NCBI GenBank assembly: GCA_022266195.1
Contig: WHVY01000002.1
Location: 10,555,001 to 10,619,000 of the forward strand
Source: Tetranychus cinnabarinus
Taxonomy: Eukaryota > Arthropoda > Arachnida > Trombidiformes > Tetranychidae
Length of the DNA stretch: 64,000 nucleotides
Direction of reading: 5' to 3'
Part shown: positions 14,616 through 26,646 of the stretch, piece after piece
Layout: each line of letters opens with the position of its first letter
Position numbering within the stretch: the first letter of the stretch is position 1
Made by a program: the position numbers and the translations under genes
Notes under the pieces: model-generated
What the model was told of the DNA's origin: nothing
What the model saw: only the letters and a program-made list of their open reading frames with translations
The model's database searches: none

Positions 14616-17600
14616 TCAATCTAATTAATAAGTTGTTGTTGTTGCTTATTTGAATGTAATAACTTGACAAAAATAATCAACTAATAATGATAATAACAGT
14701 AATGATAATAATGGCTGGTAATAATAGCTTGATAGTGTGACTTTTGACACAATTGAAATGTATTATATTTAATTTTGTATTGCACTTTCTTTTTGTGGAC
14801 AATTTAGATGAATTTTTGAGTAACCCAAAGTCCCATTTATATGTTTATAAAATTATTATCAAAATAATATCATTTTTTTATCAAACTATTCCCTGTGAGT
14901 TTCTATGGTGATTTTCATGTTGTTTTATTGATGTGAAAAAAAACACAAGCAAAATATTGTTATCATTATTAGTTTATTTTTAATATTTTTTTTTCTTCTT
15001 CTTCTTCATTTTACTCTGACAATTAAATGTAAATAATCAAATCTATTTCTTGCCATTAATCATAATAACAATCTGAGATAATCAGCATTAATTCAACTAT
15101 TCAGGATTATTTGAAAAGAGTAAAAAAAGAAGTTCAAATCCCAGTTTTCCGATTGCTATTAACATTTAATTAATATTGTTAGACTTCATGTTTTGTGAGT
15201 TTTATGCTGATTATTATTGTTATTATATTTTATATATCAAGTAAATTTAAAAGGTAAAAGCCAAAAAAAAAGATGAAATGATCAAAAGCACTTTGATTCT
15301 GGGAAATACAATAGAAATGATTTTTTCTCCTTCAGGGTAAATGAGTAAGAAGCTAAACTAAGCTGATTTAGCTTGAACAAAAATAGGCTTGATTGGCTTG
15401 ATAAAACAGGGACTTTACCATGATTCAGTAATAGGAATAACAGTAATAATAATGATGATATGGATAATGGTTAAGATGAAGAGGAATCTTCATTTTACAG
15501 ACATTTTCTTATCTTCCCCATCATCCCTTCCATCATCCATTTTCATCGTCATTTTTATCGTCATTTTTATTCATCATCTAATTAGGATTTGTTAGGCCAT
15601 AAGTTAACAATCTTGTAACCTAATAAAGTGCCTCTTGTCCCATCAGATGTAACACATTGAACCCATTTTACATGTCCAGTACTTTGTATCTTCACTACAC
15701 TTTCACTTGATGATCAAACCTTGCAAGGAGTAAACCTTTTGGGAAAAATGCTTAATTATGATTAAGCCTTTTCTACCTTTACATCTTTTCCATTGAAAAT
15801 ATAATTTAATTTAATTTCTTAATTAAGTAGATCCTCTGTTAATTAAGACAATCAATTTTTTCACCCGAAAAGTCAAACATTTTCAATTCATTGTTTTTGG
15901 GTTGAAGCTTTTTTTGTGTGCTTTGGCTTTGCTTTCAAATCTGGTTAAATTGAGATTAGTTTTTGGTTTTGTTTTTCGGATAATTTCTGGTTAATTTGAT
16001 CAAAATTGGTAAATCTGAATCATTTTTGATCATTTTTGCTTGCAAATGCAATAATTTAGTGAACCGCCCAAATGAAAACAATTAACATCAATTTGAAGGA
16101 TTAAACAAATCAACTTTAATCATTATTGAGAATCAGCAATTCTGCACATCGTTCAATCTAATGATATATATTTAACCCAAAAATGGGTGGATATTATCAT
16201 TATAATACAAATGTATATCGTTTAAGTGAAAGTTAAATGTTGCGACTTAAAGTGATTATAAATTGTCACAATTAATTCATCTTATTTATCATTTGTCTTT
16301 ACATCTCATCTTGTAATATTAATACTGGAAATATGATAATTTTTACTTCCATGTTGCCATTTTACCAATATTGATAATTGATTGTTTAATCATTGAAATC
16401 AGTTGAACATTAAGTGAAATGGCCATTGAATTGATTGCCATTTTTCAATTGAATGTCATTTGCCAATATTTATCATTATTATCCTCTTAATTGTCCTGGT
16501 TAATGAAATTAAATGTAAATATTATTCCTTTGTTTCTCAATGATCAAGAAAGGCAAATGATGCTTCAATTGTTTGCCTTTTTACATTCCCATTTGAATGT
16601 TGATGTTTTTGTTGATATTTGATTTGTTCAAATTATATTAATCACAATCATTTGTCTTCTGGTTTACCTGGTTCAATTTGATTCCCTGAAGGTGAAATAA
16701 ATCAATAAGTAACCACGCTTTTATGGATAATAATAGTGATGATTGTTGCTTGTTCATTGTGATGGTTGTTGCTTTGGAAAGTCAAGTTAGTTAATTGTTT
16801 TTCCCTTGTATTTTCAATTATCATCACGAACAAAACAAACTCAAAGAGGTTATCAGATGTTGATGATGAAGATGGTGAATGTGATGAGAAGATGAAATGT
16901 GAAAACTTAAATGGTAGTGATCTGAAAAGCCACAAAGTTCCGACAAGAATAATGGTAAACCATTGTAAAGATGAAGTCTTTTTCTTCCAGTTAAAATATC
17001 ATGTAGAGAAAACTCTTTTTTATCCTTTTCTTTTTCACCTTTTATCATCATTTTATCTTCATCTTCTTCTTCTTCTTCTTCCTCCTCATCATCATCTTAG
17101 CATCGTTAAATGTATTAAAGACAAACCATAAAGGGAGAAGATGAAAATGAATGAAATGATGATGAAAGTAAAATGCATTGCATGATGATGTTTCATTATG
17201 AAGTTTAGTAGCTTTTTTATTGGTTTTGTCATGCTATCCTAATTATCATCAACTTGATTATTATTATCAGCATCATCATCAATAACAACAACCATCATAT
17301 GAATAAAACAATTAATGAAGTTCACAATTTTCAAACAATTTCACTTGAATTTGAGAAGAGAGTAAATAATAAATAAGGTTAACATTTTCACTTCGTTCTT
17401 GTTTGAAACCGATCATTCAGTGCTTTCATTTGCCGTAATATTTTCCGATTTTGATTGATACATTATCTAATTTTTAAATCATCATCAATTGAACAACTAA
17501 AGATGAATAATTAAGGTAAATTAATAATGAAAACAGTCAATTATTTTCCAAAAAAGTATGAATTGGTGAAAACAGTAAGATCCGTTTGTCTCATTAGATG

Positions 17601-18138
17601 GCATTGTTTTTGCTTAATAGTGAAAGTATGGCAGACGATCAAAGGTTTAGAAATCTGTTGAAAAAATTGTTTAATGATGTGATTGTAATTTTGTTTTATC
17701 ATTTTATTGTTTCAAGTGAATCTTTTTTCTCATTAATTTATTAATTACAATATATTAATAAGTAATGTATCTAATGTATAGCTAAAAAACACTCTATACA
17801 GTTTGTATTAATCAACTAATTGTTGTTTTTCTTGTTTCTTTTCATTCCATGTGCTGTTTTATATATCTGCTGGTTTTAACACACTTACACTCACACACCT
17901 ATACCTTTGTGCAAAAATAATATCAACATTGTCACCACCACAACGAACACTCAATTTTCCCTCCTTCTTTATCTTCATCTTGATGTTACTTAACAACAAA
18001 CCCAATCATTTCAATCATCTTTTCAACACCTAAATCACTCTATATTTTTTTGGGGATACTAATGGATAAATATAAATGAATGTCTCACTGCTGATTTGTA
18101 TCATGATTTGCTGTTGTTTTTGGTTTCAAATTATTTAG

Positions 18139-18629
18139 CTTGCAAACGAAAAGAGGAACCTACTCCAGTAACTAGTAAACAAGCTTCAGCACCTAAAAAA
18201 CCTCGTCTAGTTTTCACTGATCTTCAACGTCGAACGCTTCAAGCAATTTTTAAGGAAACAAAACGACCTTCTAAAGAGATGCAAATAACCATTTCACAAC
18301 AGTTGGGTCTTGATTTATCGACAGTGGGTAATTTCTTTATGAATGCTCGTCGTAGATCACAAGATAAATGGATGGATGATGCCTCAGATATTTCTAAACA
18401 CTCATCACCCCTCAACTCAGCCTCCAATTCTCCTGCCTCATCAGCCTCTCATCACATTGGTGGACCCAGTGGTAGCTCATCGTCGAGAGGCGGAGGTGGA
18501 GGAGGAAATAGTCCAACACATGGAAATAATAACAACTCTGTTGTAATTAAAGGAACCTCTTTATCTGGTCAACCCACTTCTGTTGTTACATTAGGGGTTG
18601 TTACATCGACCACATCTTCATGCACATAA
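18139..18629 (+). CDS. onecut: Onecut-family homeodomain protein, 3' terminal exon (partial)
   Basis: This last exon encodes a Onecut (HNF6-type) transcription factor, a nuclear DNA-binding protein with one CUT domain and a divergent homeodomain. The acceptor ATTTAG precedes the codons for Cys-Lys-Arg-Lys-Glu, the usual exon start in this family. The homeodomain follows with FTDLQRRTLQAIFKE, RPSKEMQITISQQLGL and the recognition helix NFFMNARRR, which carries the Phe48/Met50 pair typical of Onecut. The C-terminal tail is low complexity (Ser, Gly, Asn) and ends at a TGA/TAA-type stop at 18627-18629. The CUT-domain exon is not in the window, so the intron is longer than 18 kb or the exon lies outside. 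A frame open upstream of the acceptor has no ATG and is not used. Family assignment is firm; orthology within Onecut is likely. Confidence 0.93.
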
Positions 18630-19864
18630 CAGCAGTCTTTGGCTAAAAAGTCTTTTATCTCAATGAGATTTGAATAATATCTTCAATAATCTTCTTCTTT
18701 TTATGTTAAAGGTTGAAAATTATTTGCCCCTTCCCTCGATATCTGAGGAAATGAGAAGAAAAACAAATATTTTAACCCATTCTTCTTCTTTTTACATCTT
18801 CAAGTGCTACTAAATAATTAGTAAATTAGCTAATTTAGACTCCGCTGTAAATCTGGTTCAACATAGAGGATAAAGCGACAACAAAAGGTTTCCAGCTTGC
18901 TTTTTCATCATCTGATATGGATCAACCTAGGAAATAACGTTTCATCTAGTCGAAATCAGAGGTTGACTTCCTCGTCTAGTCCTAGCAAGTTGAATCGTCT
19001 ATTCACCGGTGAAAAACGATTGTTTCAATCAAAATTGACAATATGGTTTCTCCATCACTTTGATCACCATCTAAATCACCTCCGTTTCCTTCTCTCAAAC
19101 ATTCTCTGGTCTTTCTCTACTGATTTGCTGAGCTTGACCCAACCAGCAGCATCGCAATGTAATATAAATGATATTATAAGGATCGATTCCTGATCAACTG
19201 TGCAACTTACCCAACCCCTTGAAAAAGAAGATTTAATAATACAAAAACAATTATGATAATACAAAGTTATTGGTACAAAAAAAGAAATTTAAAGGCAAAG
19301 ACAAGTTATATTCAAATTATAAATTCAAGTTGGATTTAATCTGTTACTCTAATCAGAGCTAACGTGAGCTGCTCAAAAATTAAAATTGAAACCGGATGAA
19401 ATGGATGATACAAAAGAAATATTTAACAACCAATTTTGATTCTTCTTTTGATTACATCAATGGAAATTTAATTAATTAACTCTACCTTTCCTCTCTCTCC
19501 CTTTCTTTGTGGTTATTTTTCACCTCATTACAATTTGGAACACAAAAACCACTCACTTACATTTATAAACGCAAATCTCACAATTAATGAGAAAAAACAA
19601 ATTCACCAAAAGACAACCAACATTTCACCGGAAAAATGATGATAGGAACACAATCATCTTAACTCCTCATCCAACTCATCCTCATAGCCATTCTCATCCT
19701 CATCGCCATCATTATCATCATTATCTTCATTTACATTTGTAAGCTGATAATTAATGCAGCTTGAAGTTGATTGAAAGGAAAACCAAAATATACAAAGCTG
19801 GAAAAAGATGGAGAAGTTTCAAAACAAAACAAAAAGGATAACCAGATAATTTTAAATTATAATA

Positions 19865-19905
19865 CGAATAATAATAATAATAACAATAATAATAATTAAT
19901 TTGAT
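19865..19905. repeat. (AAT)n microsatellite
   Basis: An imperfect AAT/AAC triplet run just downstream of the Onecut terminal exon. A matching (ATT)n tract lies near 19934-19950. Confidence 0.7.
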
Positions 19906-20057
19906 TATTATTAACTTGTAATGATATATTGTATTATTATTATTGTTATGGTTTCTTCAATTATGGATGAGGGCTAAGCAAGAAGACGACAGAAAGAATC
20001 GACTTTAATTATAAACAATTTCTCGATAAAAAAACATTAGTTTTAACTTAACTAATC

Positions 20058-20124
20058 ACTATTACTATTATTGCTATTATTATTTATTATTATTATTGAT
20101 AATTATTATTATTATTATTATTAT
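20058..20124. repeat. (ATT)n microsatellite
   Basis: A run of ATT triplets with occasional GCT/GAT interruptions. It generates a meaningless Tyr-rich open frame. Confidence 0.75.
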
Positions 20125-21483
20125 GATTCTGTATCATTGTACTTAATTGCTATTGAACTCTCATGTATATTATCTGTACGATTGAATATAGCAAAAAAAG
20201 GTAAAGCAAACCTTAACCTGGTCAAGTCAGATTGCAATCAATCTGAATTGACTAATTGATACTCAATAGCACCACAGATCGATTCTCCTTAATTCCCTTC
20301 AAACCTTCAACCAATTCCCAAATCACCATTTGATTCTTGATAATTTTCTCATTCCTTGATCTCAATTTCAATCATTCCAAGATGTGAATCCTCACTATGG
20401 TCATATTTTTTGCTTCACTTACTTTGATTAATTTTAATCACGTATTTTATGTCAACCAAATCTTTCAAAGTCACACCAATGTTCAACCATTGTTATTCAT
20501 TTCCAAATTTTACCTTAATTTTGTTTCTAGTCATATGTTTGAAATACCTTTTGGTTGTATCGTTATTTTTTGTTTTTATTTTACTGTGATTTTCATTTAA
20601 CTTTACCAATGTTTTCAACATCTTTACATCTGTTCATCATTCATCATCATTTCATCAAATTGGGATGATGATAATTCCCACTTGTTCAACATTCTTGATG
20701 ATCATCTTGATTTGAGAAAAAAATGTTTAATTTTGCTTTGATGCAATAGAAAAGCAAAGACACATTAATAAAGAATCAGAGTTTCAACATTTTATTTCTT
20801 ATGATGATAAATCTAATATTATCTTTCTGTTACTCCTAATTCCGCTGACAAAGAATAAAGTTATAATACGAAACAACAATCAACCATTTCACCTGATTTA
20901 AGTACAATCAAATGTTTCCAGTATTCAAATGGCTCATCTGTAACCTTTTATTTACATTTTTAGTTTTTCAAACCTTTGTTTTTAAATATTTATTTACATC
21001 TTTTTTTTGTTTTTCATCTTATTTTGTTTTGTTTGTTCTGTAATGATGTGTTTAGTAGTGATTAAATTGAATCTGAGAGCAAAAAAACCAACAAAATGAT
21101 AGCTTTTTGCTTGAATCGGTGGGATTTTGACCTCATAGCTTGAGTTGCAATTAATGGGTAAAACTGACCATTGAGTTTTTCCCGTCTATTAACGTCTTTC
21201 TTCTGGTGATTTCCCATGAAAATTTAACTCTAAACACGACTCTGGTAGATTCAGAGAGTAACAAAGAGATGATGTCTGATAATTTAAGGAGGAAGAAACA
21301 ACTGAATTAGTGAGTTGATTTACTAGTCTATTGTTAGTGAGCTTCATCTGAGCTTAAAATTTAACCATAAAAACCATTGAAAATTAAACTTCAGTGTAAA
21401 TCGTTGCTTAACCCTTGATTTTGATTTAGTGAAAGTAACATTACACAGAAATAGTAACTTTACATTGCTAACGTGTTCAGAAG

Positions 21484-22636
21484 ATGCTTTGTTATTCAAC
21501 CAAATTCATCATTATTTTTGCGCTTATGGTAAGTATGCTATTTTGATTGGTAACTTTATGTAATTTTTTGAACTGACATTTGTGAGTTAAAGTTAATTTT
21601 TAGCTTTTTTGTTGAATTTAATATCGATTCATCATTTTTTTCAATGCTATTTTTTAAAGTTGTATAATGTAAAATTTTGGTAATATCGGTTTATGTCAGA
21701 TTTATGTTTTTATCTGAAATAAAGGCTTTGGAAGTCTGAAGTTAGAATAGCTTGGCGATCTAATGTACTACAGTGATGAGCATATTGTAATTATAGCGAT
21801 GATGATAGTCATGAAATAAGTGAAAGGATTTTCCCAAGTCTAATATTATTGTTCCTTTGTTCAAATAATCCCATCACACAATCTGACCTTGTCCACAACA
21901 TTAATTTTAGTCTTGTCTTAATGTTTCGTTTTGTTTTACACACAAATTATCAAAAATTTTACAATCTTATTCAACATTTAGCTCATGATTAACAATAAAA
22001 CCTATTAATAAGAAAAAATTAACTGTGTTCTTATAAAATATGTATTTTAAACTGAAATATCTGGTATCTTATGTGTGATCATTTTCGTTGCTCTTAATTT
22101 AGGTTACTGTCTCAGGACGAACTTGGAACTTTTTTGCCTCAAATTCACCCAAACCATGTCAATCATCAGATGATTGTAGACGGGGTGAATGTTGCGCTAT
22201 TGGTAAGTAAACAGTCTTTTATCAAGGTTATTATTATGATGATTCAGTCCATCAATGAAACCATCCTCAACAGTCGCTATTGATACCTACTAATTATGTC
22301 TTTTTGTGTTTAAACGTTGGTGTCTTTCAATGGTGTTTCCCATATTCATCAATATTTTTACCATTTTATCCTACAAAGAAAAAGATATTTCAATGATTAA
22401 TAATAATTTATTTATGTTATTTTTTAGGTTTTGCCAGATTCAGTGTTCCAATGTGTAAACCAATGGGTAGGATTAACGATTGGTGTTATCCAGACAATCA
22501 ACCAGAAAACATGACACTTCATTATCCATATGGATCAGAGACTTACACCAATGTTCATCGTAACTTTTGTCCATGTAAACAACCGCTCACTTGTGAACAA
22601 AATATTTGTAAATTTGAAAGATTTAATTATTTTTAA
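21484..22636 (+). CDS. Astakine/prokineticin-like secreted protein, copy 1
   Basis: Three exons (21484-21528, 22103-22202, 22428-22636) encode 117 residues with consensus GT-AG junctions. Exon 1 and the start of exon 2 form a signal peptide (MLCYSTKFIIIFALM then VTVSG). The mature part has ten cysteines in the order C, C, CC, C, C, C-P-C, C, C, including CQSSDDCRRGECCAIG, which matches the prokineticin/MIT1-like fold shared by arthropod astakines. Astakines are secreted cytokine-like factors of haematopoiesis in invertebrates; some family members in spiders are venom components, so the role here is inferred. One N-glycosylation site (NMT) is visible. A near-identical copy with a different first exon lies at 30263-32414. 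Family confident, function unproven. Confidence 0.85.
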
Positions 22637-22660
22637 CTTTTGTTAAATTCAAATTACATG
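21765..22660 (+). repeat. Segmental duplication, left member (astakine intron 1 to 3' end)
   Basis: Sequence from the middle of intron 1 (TGTACTACAGTGATGAGCAT) through exons 2-3 and the early 3' UTR is repeated almost unchanged at about 31337-32440. Intron 2 is conserved as well, so the event was a DNA-level and fairly recent duplication. Exon 1 and the first part of intron 1 do not match. Confidence 0.85.
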
Positions 22661-23267
22661 TATACATAAAGATAATTTTCATCTTGATTCTAATTTAGTT
22701 TCCTTTATTGCTCCAAAGATGGCGTAGTTTTGAATGCTTTTTGTTTTATTAATAGATTCAGAAGTTCTGAATCAGAACCACTTAGGCTCAATTTTAATAA
22801 GATTAATATTCAGCGCAAATTATAACATAGAATTGTCCGCACAAATAGTTATCGTAACCAACAGAATGTTTGTTAATCAATCAAGCTGACTTAACTATTG
22901 AAAAAGGCGCTTTGAATGATCACTAAATGCATTGTCCAATCAGTGCAGACTTATCCACACTGAGGATTGCATCATTTGCTCTTTTTTGTTTTGGTCCGAA
23001 ATGATTATCCCTTTGCTTGTCAATTGTGAAAATTCAATGTAAATCATTTTAGATTAACTTATTTACGTCTAGATTCTCAAAAGACGCTTTTTTATCATCA
23101 TGTTTACCTATATTTATGATACTTATTGATATTCTTTAGAAACATGTAAATGATCTTGATTAACCAAAATGTTTATACTTATAAATTGGTGTATATTTTT
23201 GTATTCGACTCTTCTATGGATGTGATGGTCTAATTAGTGCTCGAATTTTAAAAGACATGTGGTAAAT
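22637..23267. other. Intergenic DNA
   Basis: This is the 3' UTR of astakine-like copy 1 and the promoter of the SNM1-like gene. No other element was recognised. Confidence 0.5.
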
Positions 23268-24492
23268 ATGCAAACCGATGGAGAAACCTCGTCATCTTTA
23301 AAACAAATTCCCTATTACAAGAAAATTGTGGGTACCAGGTTTGCTATCGATGCTTTCAACTACGAAGAATCGCCAGAGATCACCTATTATTTACTATCAC
23401 ACTTCCATTATGACCACTATATAGGGTTGAATGCTAATTTTACTGGTAATATTTTAACATCACCCATTACTGGAAGGTTGGTTGTTGATCGAATCGGAGT
23501 CAAGACAAACCATGTAATCATGGTTGATATTCATCAACCTATTGTAATCGATGGAGTTACAGTTGTTCTGATCGACGCATTTCATTGTCCTGGCTCAGTG
23601 ATGTTTCTATTTATTTTACCTGATGGTAAACGTATACTGCATACAGGAGATTTCCGGGCCTCCCCTGAAATGGAGAAAAACAATTTTCTTACTGAGAAAC
23701 CAATAGATCATATTTACTTGGATACAACTTATTGTCACCCCGATTATAACTTTCCGAAACAAGGAGAGACTCTTCAAATGGTCATTGATTTAACTCTTGA
23801 GTATCTTGCTAAGGAACCCAAGCTATTAATTGTTTGCGGTGCTTACACAATTGGCAAGGAAAAAGTTTTCAAATGTTTATGTGAAACTTTGTGCATGAAC
23901 CTTTGGGTCCCATCATCGAAGTTGCAAGTACTTCTCAGCATGAATGATCCCGTTATCCAACAACATTTGGTTTTAGATAAGGATGAAGCTCAAATTCACG
24001 TTTTACCCATGACAGATATTAACCATGAGGTTTGTGTAATTTTATTCTTTAAATTCTTGAAAATTTAGCCAACTCAATTTGTTCTTATCTTTATCAGTTT
24101 CTGCGAGGTTATCTTAGAGGCTGTCGCGATCGATTTACTTCAATATTAGCTTTCAAACCTTCAGGTTGGCAAAACAATGAAGACTCATCCTCGGCAATCG
24201 TTCCAGCAATACAAGATAACGTTTACATCTACGGTAAGTGATTAATGTATTATCTCTAATGTATCATTTTAATCAAAAGTTTGTTTCATTTCTTATCCTT
24301 TTTCCAGGGATTCCATACAGTGAACACTCAAGCTACTCAGAGTTGGAAAGATTCATTAAATTTTTCAAGCCTCGAATGATTACGCCGACTGTCTTCCACT
24401 CTGATTCCAAATTTCGAGTAATGATGCTCAGAAGTATAGCCCAATGGAAGTCAACTTATCTGCAAAATGGCGACCAACAGATTGCAGCTTGA
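23268..24492 (+). CDS. SNM1/DCLRE1-family metallo-beta-lactamase nuclease
   Basis: Three exons (23268-24029, 24098-24233, 24308-24492) encode 360 residues. The start is the ATG at 23268, because the frame upstream has only a GTG before it. Metallo-beta-lactamase motifs are clear: SHFHYDHY (residues 44-51), DAFHCPGSVM (103-112) and HTGDFR (125-130). The beta-CASP part has CGAYTIGKEKVF and, in exon 3, the conserved PYSEHSSYSEL. The closest known pattern is DCLRE1A/SNM1A, a 5'-3' exonuclease for DNA crosslink repair in the nucleus. Length fits the catalytic domain alone: the long N-terminal region with the UBZ finger of vertebrate SNM1A is absent. DCLRE1B (Apollo) is an alternative, but the TTYCHPDY and IGKEKVF strings favour 1A. 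The first donor is a weaker GTTTGT. Confidence 0.9.
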
Positions 24493-25328
24493 TTATTGTT
24501 CAATGAAAATCATTTTATTATATTCTTTATCAGTGATCTTAAACTTTACTTGAGTCTACCTCAATTAATCAATTTCTAGCTACAATGTGCTTGTCTTAAT
24601 TAAATTATGGTCTGAGCTAACTCAAATTTCGAGACTCAGACTTATATAGACTCTGAAATTTGTGCAATTAAAGGTTACTAAATTTTTTAGTCAATCAATT
24701 AAACTCTTTACCTTACCTTGACTCTAAATTCTCAATTGAATATTCATTGCAAGTATTCTGCAGTCAAGTATCTGCTAAAAAATCTGCTGAATTACAGCAC
24801 TCCGATTTCAGCTTATCAAATATTTAGGGCTTAAATTTATTATGAGAAATCAAAGGTTCAAGATTATCATTTCAAAGTTTAAAGTTTAGGTTTTTTTGAC
24901 TTAATCATGATTAGAAAATCATCAATCGTGGTGGCTATTAAAATAATTTAAGACATTATTAACGGGAAAAAATCGCAAAAGATTTTGATTTTCCCTCTTT
25001 TAAGTAAACTGTTACTTGGTTACAGAAGCTCACCGAAATACTGTAACTTGTTTCATATGATAAGGCTAAGTCGCTTAGGCTATTTTAAACTTGTTATCAA
25101 AACCTCTCTGATAATGAATCGAATTTAATCGTTTACTGTTAAATCGATCAGATCGGTTCTCAATCTAACTGTGCACGGATCTATTCTCATTCTATTTTTG
25201 CATTTCCCATTTACTTTTTGCATTCAATCCTTTCCTTCTTTTGTGCTGTTTAATCAAGTTTTCTATGGTGATTGTGATTCTTGAATCTAAAGTCTTCAAA
25301 AATTCAAATACCACCGAATTAAGGTGAA
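24493..25328. other. Intergenic DNA
   Basis: AT-rich spacer with no supportable gene. Short inverted motifs occur near 24628-24665 (AATTTCGAGACTC / GACTCTGAAATTTG). Confidence 0.5.
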
Positions 25329-26646
25329 ATGGATCTAACACCCAGCTGTCTATTGAATGTTGATGGTATCAACTATAAAATTGATTTAAAGCAGAAAAAC
25401 GGGGAAAAGAAGATTGATTTGAACTGCTTACACAGACTTCTTACCGAGATTCACGAAGAACTTACAGATTTAGATCTATTAAATAAAAATAAATACATAA
25501 TAGAGGTAAGTTGTTTTTCTATTAGTTTTGCTTGTATATTTAATTTCAATTTTTGCTTTTCCCATTCAGATATTTGATCATCGTTTTCAAGAGTATGTAC
25601 CAGTGGATGATGAGACTGAAATAGTCGACAAGGCCAAACTAAGGGCCAGAAGCTTAGAAATAGACTTAACAACCTCTTTAAATGGTACTGATTATATAGA
25701 GGATGAAGTACTGATAGTTAAAGATTTAGATGACAAAACCCAACTTGTCAATATTGTCTGCCAGCTTCACATGGACTTCATCAGTACACCAAACCGCAAC
25801 AGAAGAAGAAAATCCAACCATGTTTTAGAGGAAAATCTCAGAATGAAAGAAAAATTCTGGGTCTCTGTTTCTGAAGAATTGGCCATTGCTAGGAATCGTA
25901 ATTTCAAACCTGAACAGTGCATGGCCATGTTCTTTGGCCTCCTTTCTCAATATCAATATGTTTTGAGGAAATATAAGCGATTGACTGAAGATAAAGTACA
26001 AGAGATGTGGCCCTTTTTCAAAGCTTTCCACCACAAAATTGATTGTAAACTATTTGCCAAAGTCTTACACAATCTTAAATCTGGTTTTGATTCTTGCAAG
26101 AAGGATTATAGAGGAAATAAGGATCCAAGACATCATTCAAAATCTGAGAGTTCACGTTTAGAAGAAGATTTCAATTTAATCATGTCAGTTGTTAATCGCC
26201 TCAGCTCATTTAGAAAGCCTCCTCGAGTTGCTGCATGGAAAACTATCAGTGATGATATGGCTGATTATAATTCACCTAATAGTCGTATGACCGCTTTCCG
26301 CTGGCAAAAGCGTTTTCATGAGCTACTCACAAAATATGTGCAGATTTCTAGTCGAGACTCGCAAATTGAGAAAGAAACATGGCCACTTTACAATTTATTT
26401 TCTCAAATTGATATTGACCTTTTTATGAAAGTTTCTGATAAAAACCCCAAAGAGCGAAGACCTACAAGATCTCCTATCCCGATTGACTTATCTGATAGTG
26501 AATCCGAGTTTGTAGTTATCGATGAGATTACAGCTGAAAGTGACCAAGAGGAAACGCAGATGGTCGATCTTGAAGCAGACGAAATCAATGAAGTTGTTCA
26601 AGAAGTCTTAGACTATCTAATTGATCAGGTGGAACTGGAAGTGTGA
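25329..26646 (+). CDS. Protein with two Myb/SANT-like (trihelix or MADF-like) domains and SUMO-interaction-like motifs
   Basis: Two exons (25329-25505, 25570-26646) encode 417 residues. I do not recognise a named orthologue. Two related segments, about 150-218 and 278-340, share a pattern: an early Trp (KFWVSVSEEL; AAWKTISDDM), a run containing Cys or Trp and a Tyr-rich helix (SQYQYVLRKY; HELLTKYVQI), then Trp-Pro and aromatics (MWPFFKAFHHKI; TWPLYNLFSQI). This is the layout of Myb/SANT-like DNA-binding modules such as trihelix or MADF. Near the C terminus PIDLSDSESE and FVVIDEI resemble SUMO-interaction motifs: hydrophobic core beside Ser/Asp/Glu. The N-terminal 110 residues are acidic and helical-looking. 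A nuclear, possibly chromatin-linked role is inference. Confidence 0.75.

Larger units (their letters stand above)
1..18138. other. Gene-free stretch upstream of the Onecut homeodomain exon
   Basis: No exon is supportable on either strand. Open frames are short and come from low-complexity DNA, for example the Asp/His/Ser-rich frames over (GAT)n/(ATC)n tracts near 3.6-4.0, 4.45, 13.66 and 17.05 kb. The downstream homeodomain exon begins at a splice acceptor and needs an upstream exon carrying the CUT domain. No CUT-like reading frame is visible here, so the region is probably the last Onecut intron or part of it. It may hold enhancers, but I cannot identify one by eye. No tRNA, rRNA or transposase was recognised. 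Confidence 0.6.
18630..21483. other. Onecut 3' UTR and intergenic DNA
   Basis: No further coding frame is supportable. The first part is presumably 3' UTR. The rest is AT-rich, with trinucleotide tracts near 19.87 and 20.05-20.12 kb. Nothing else was recognised. Confidence 0.5.

Noticed and set aside
16702..17131. Open frames of 75-121 residues on both strands
   Set aside because: Their His/Leu/Ser/Asp runs come from the (CTT)n/(ATC)n microsatellite; no domain.
18897..19193. 98-residue frame downstream of the Onecut stop
   Set aside because: No ATG in the track start, no domain, and it lies in the probable 3' UTR.
23257..23268. ATG at 23257 or GTG at 23259 as start of the SNM1-like gene
   Set aside because: The ATG at 23257 meets TAA two codons later (ATG TGG TAA); GTG starts are not expected here. 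The ATG at 23268 is in frame with the conserved domain.
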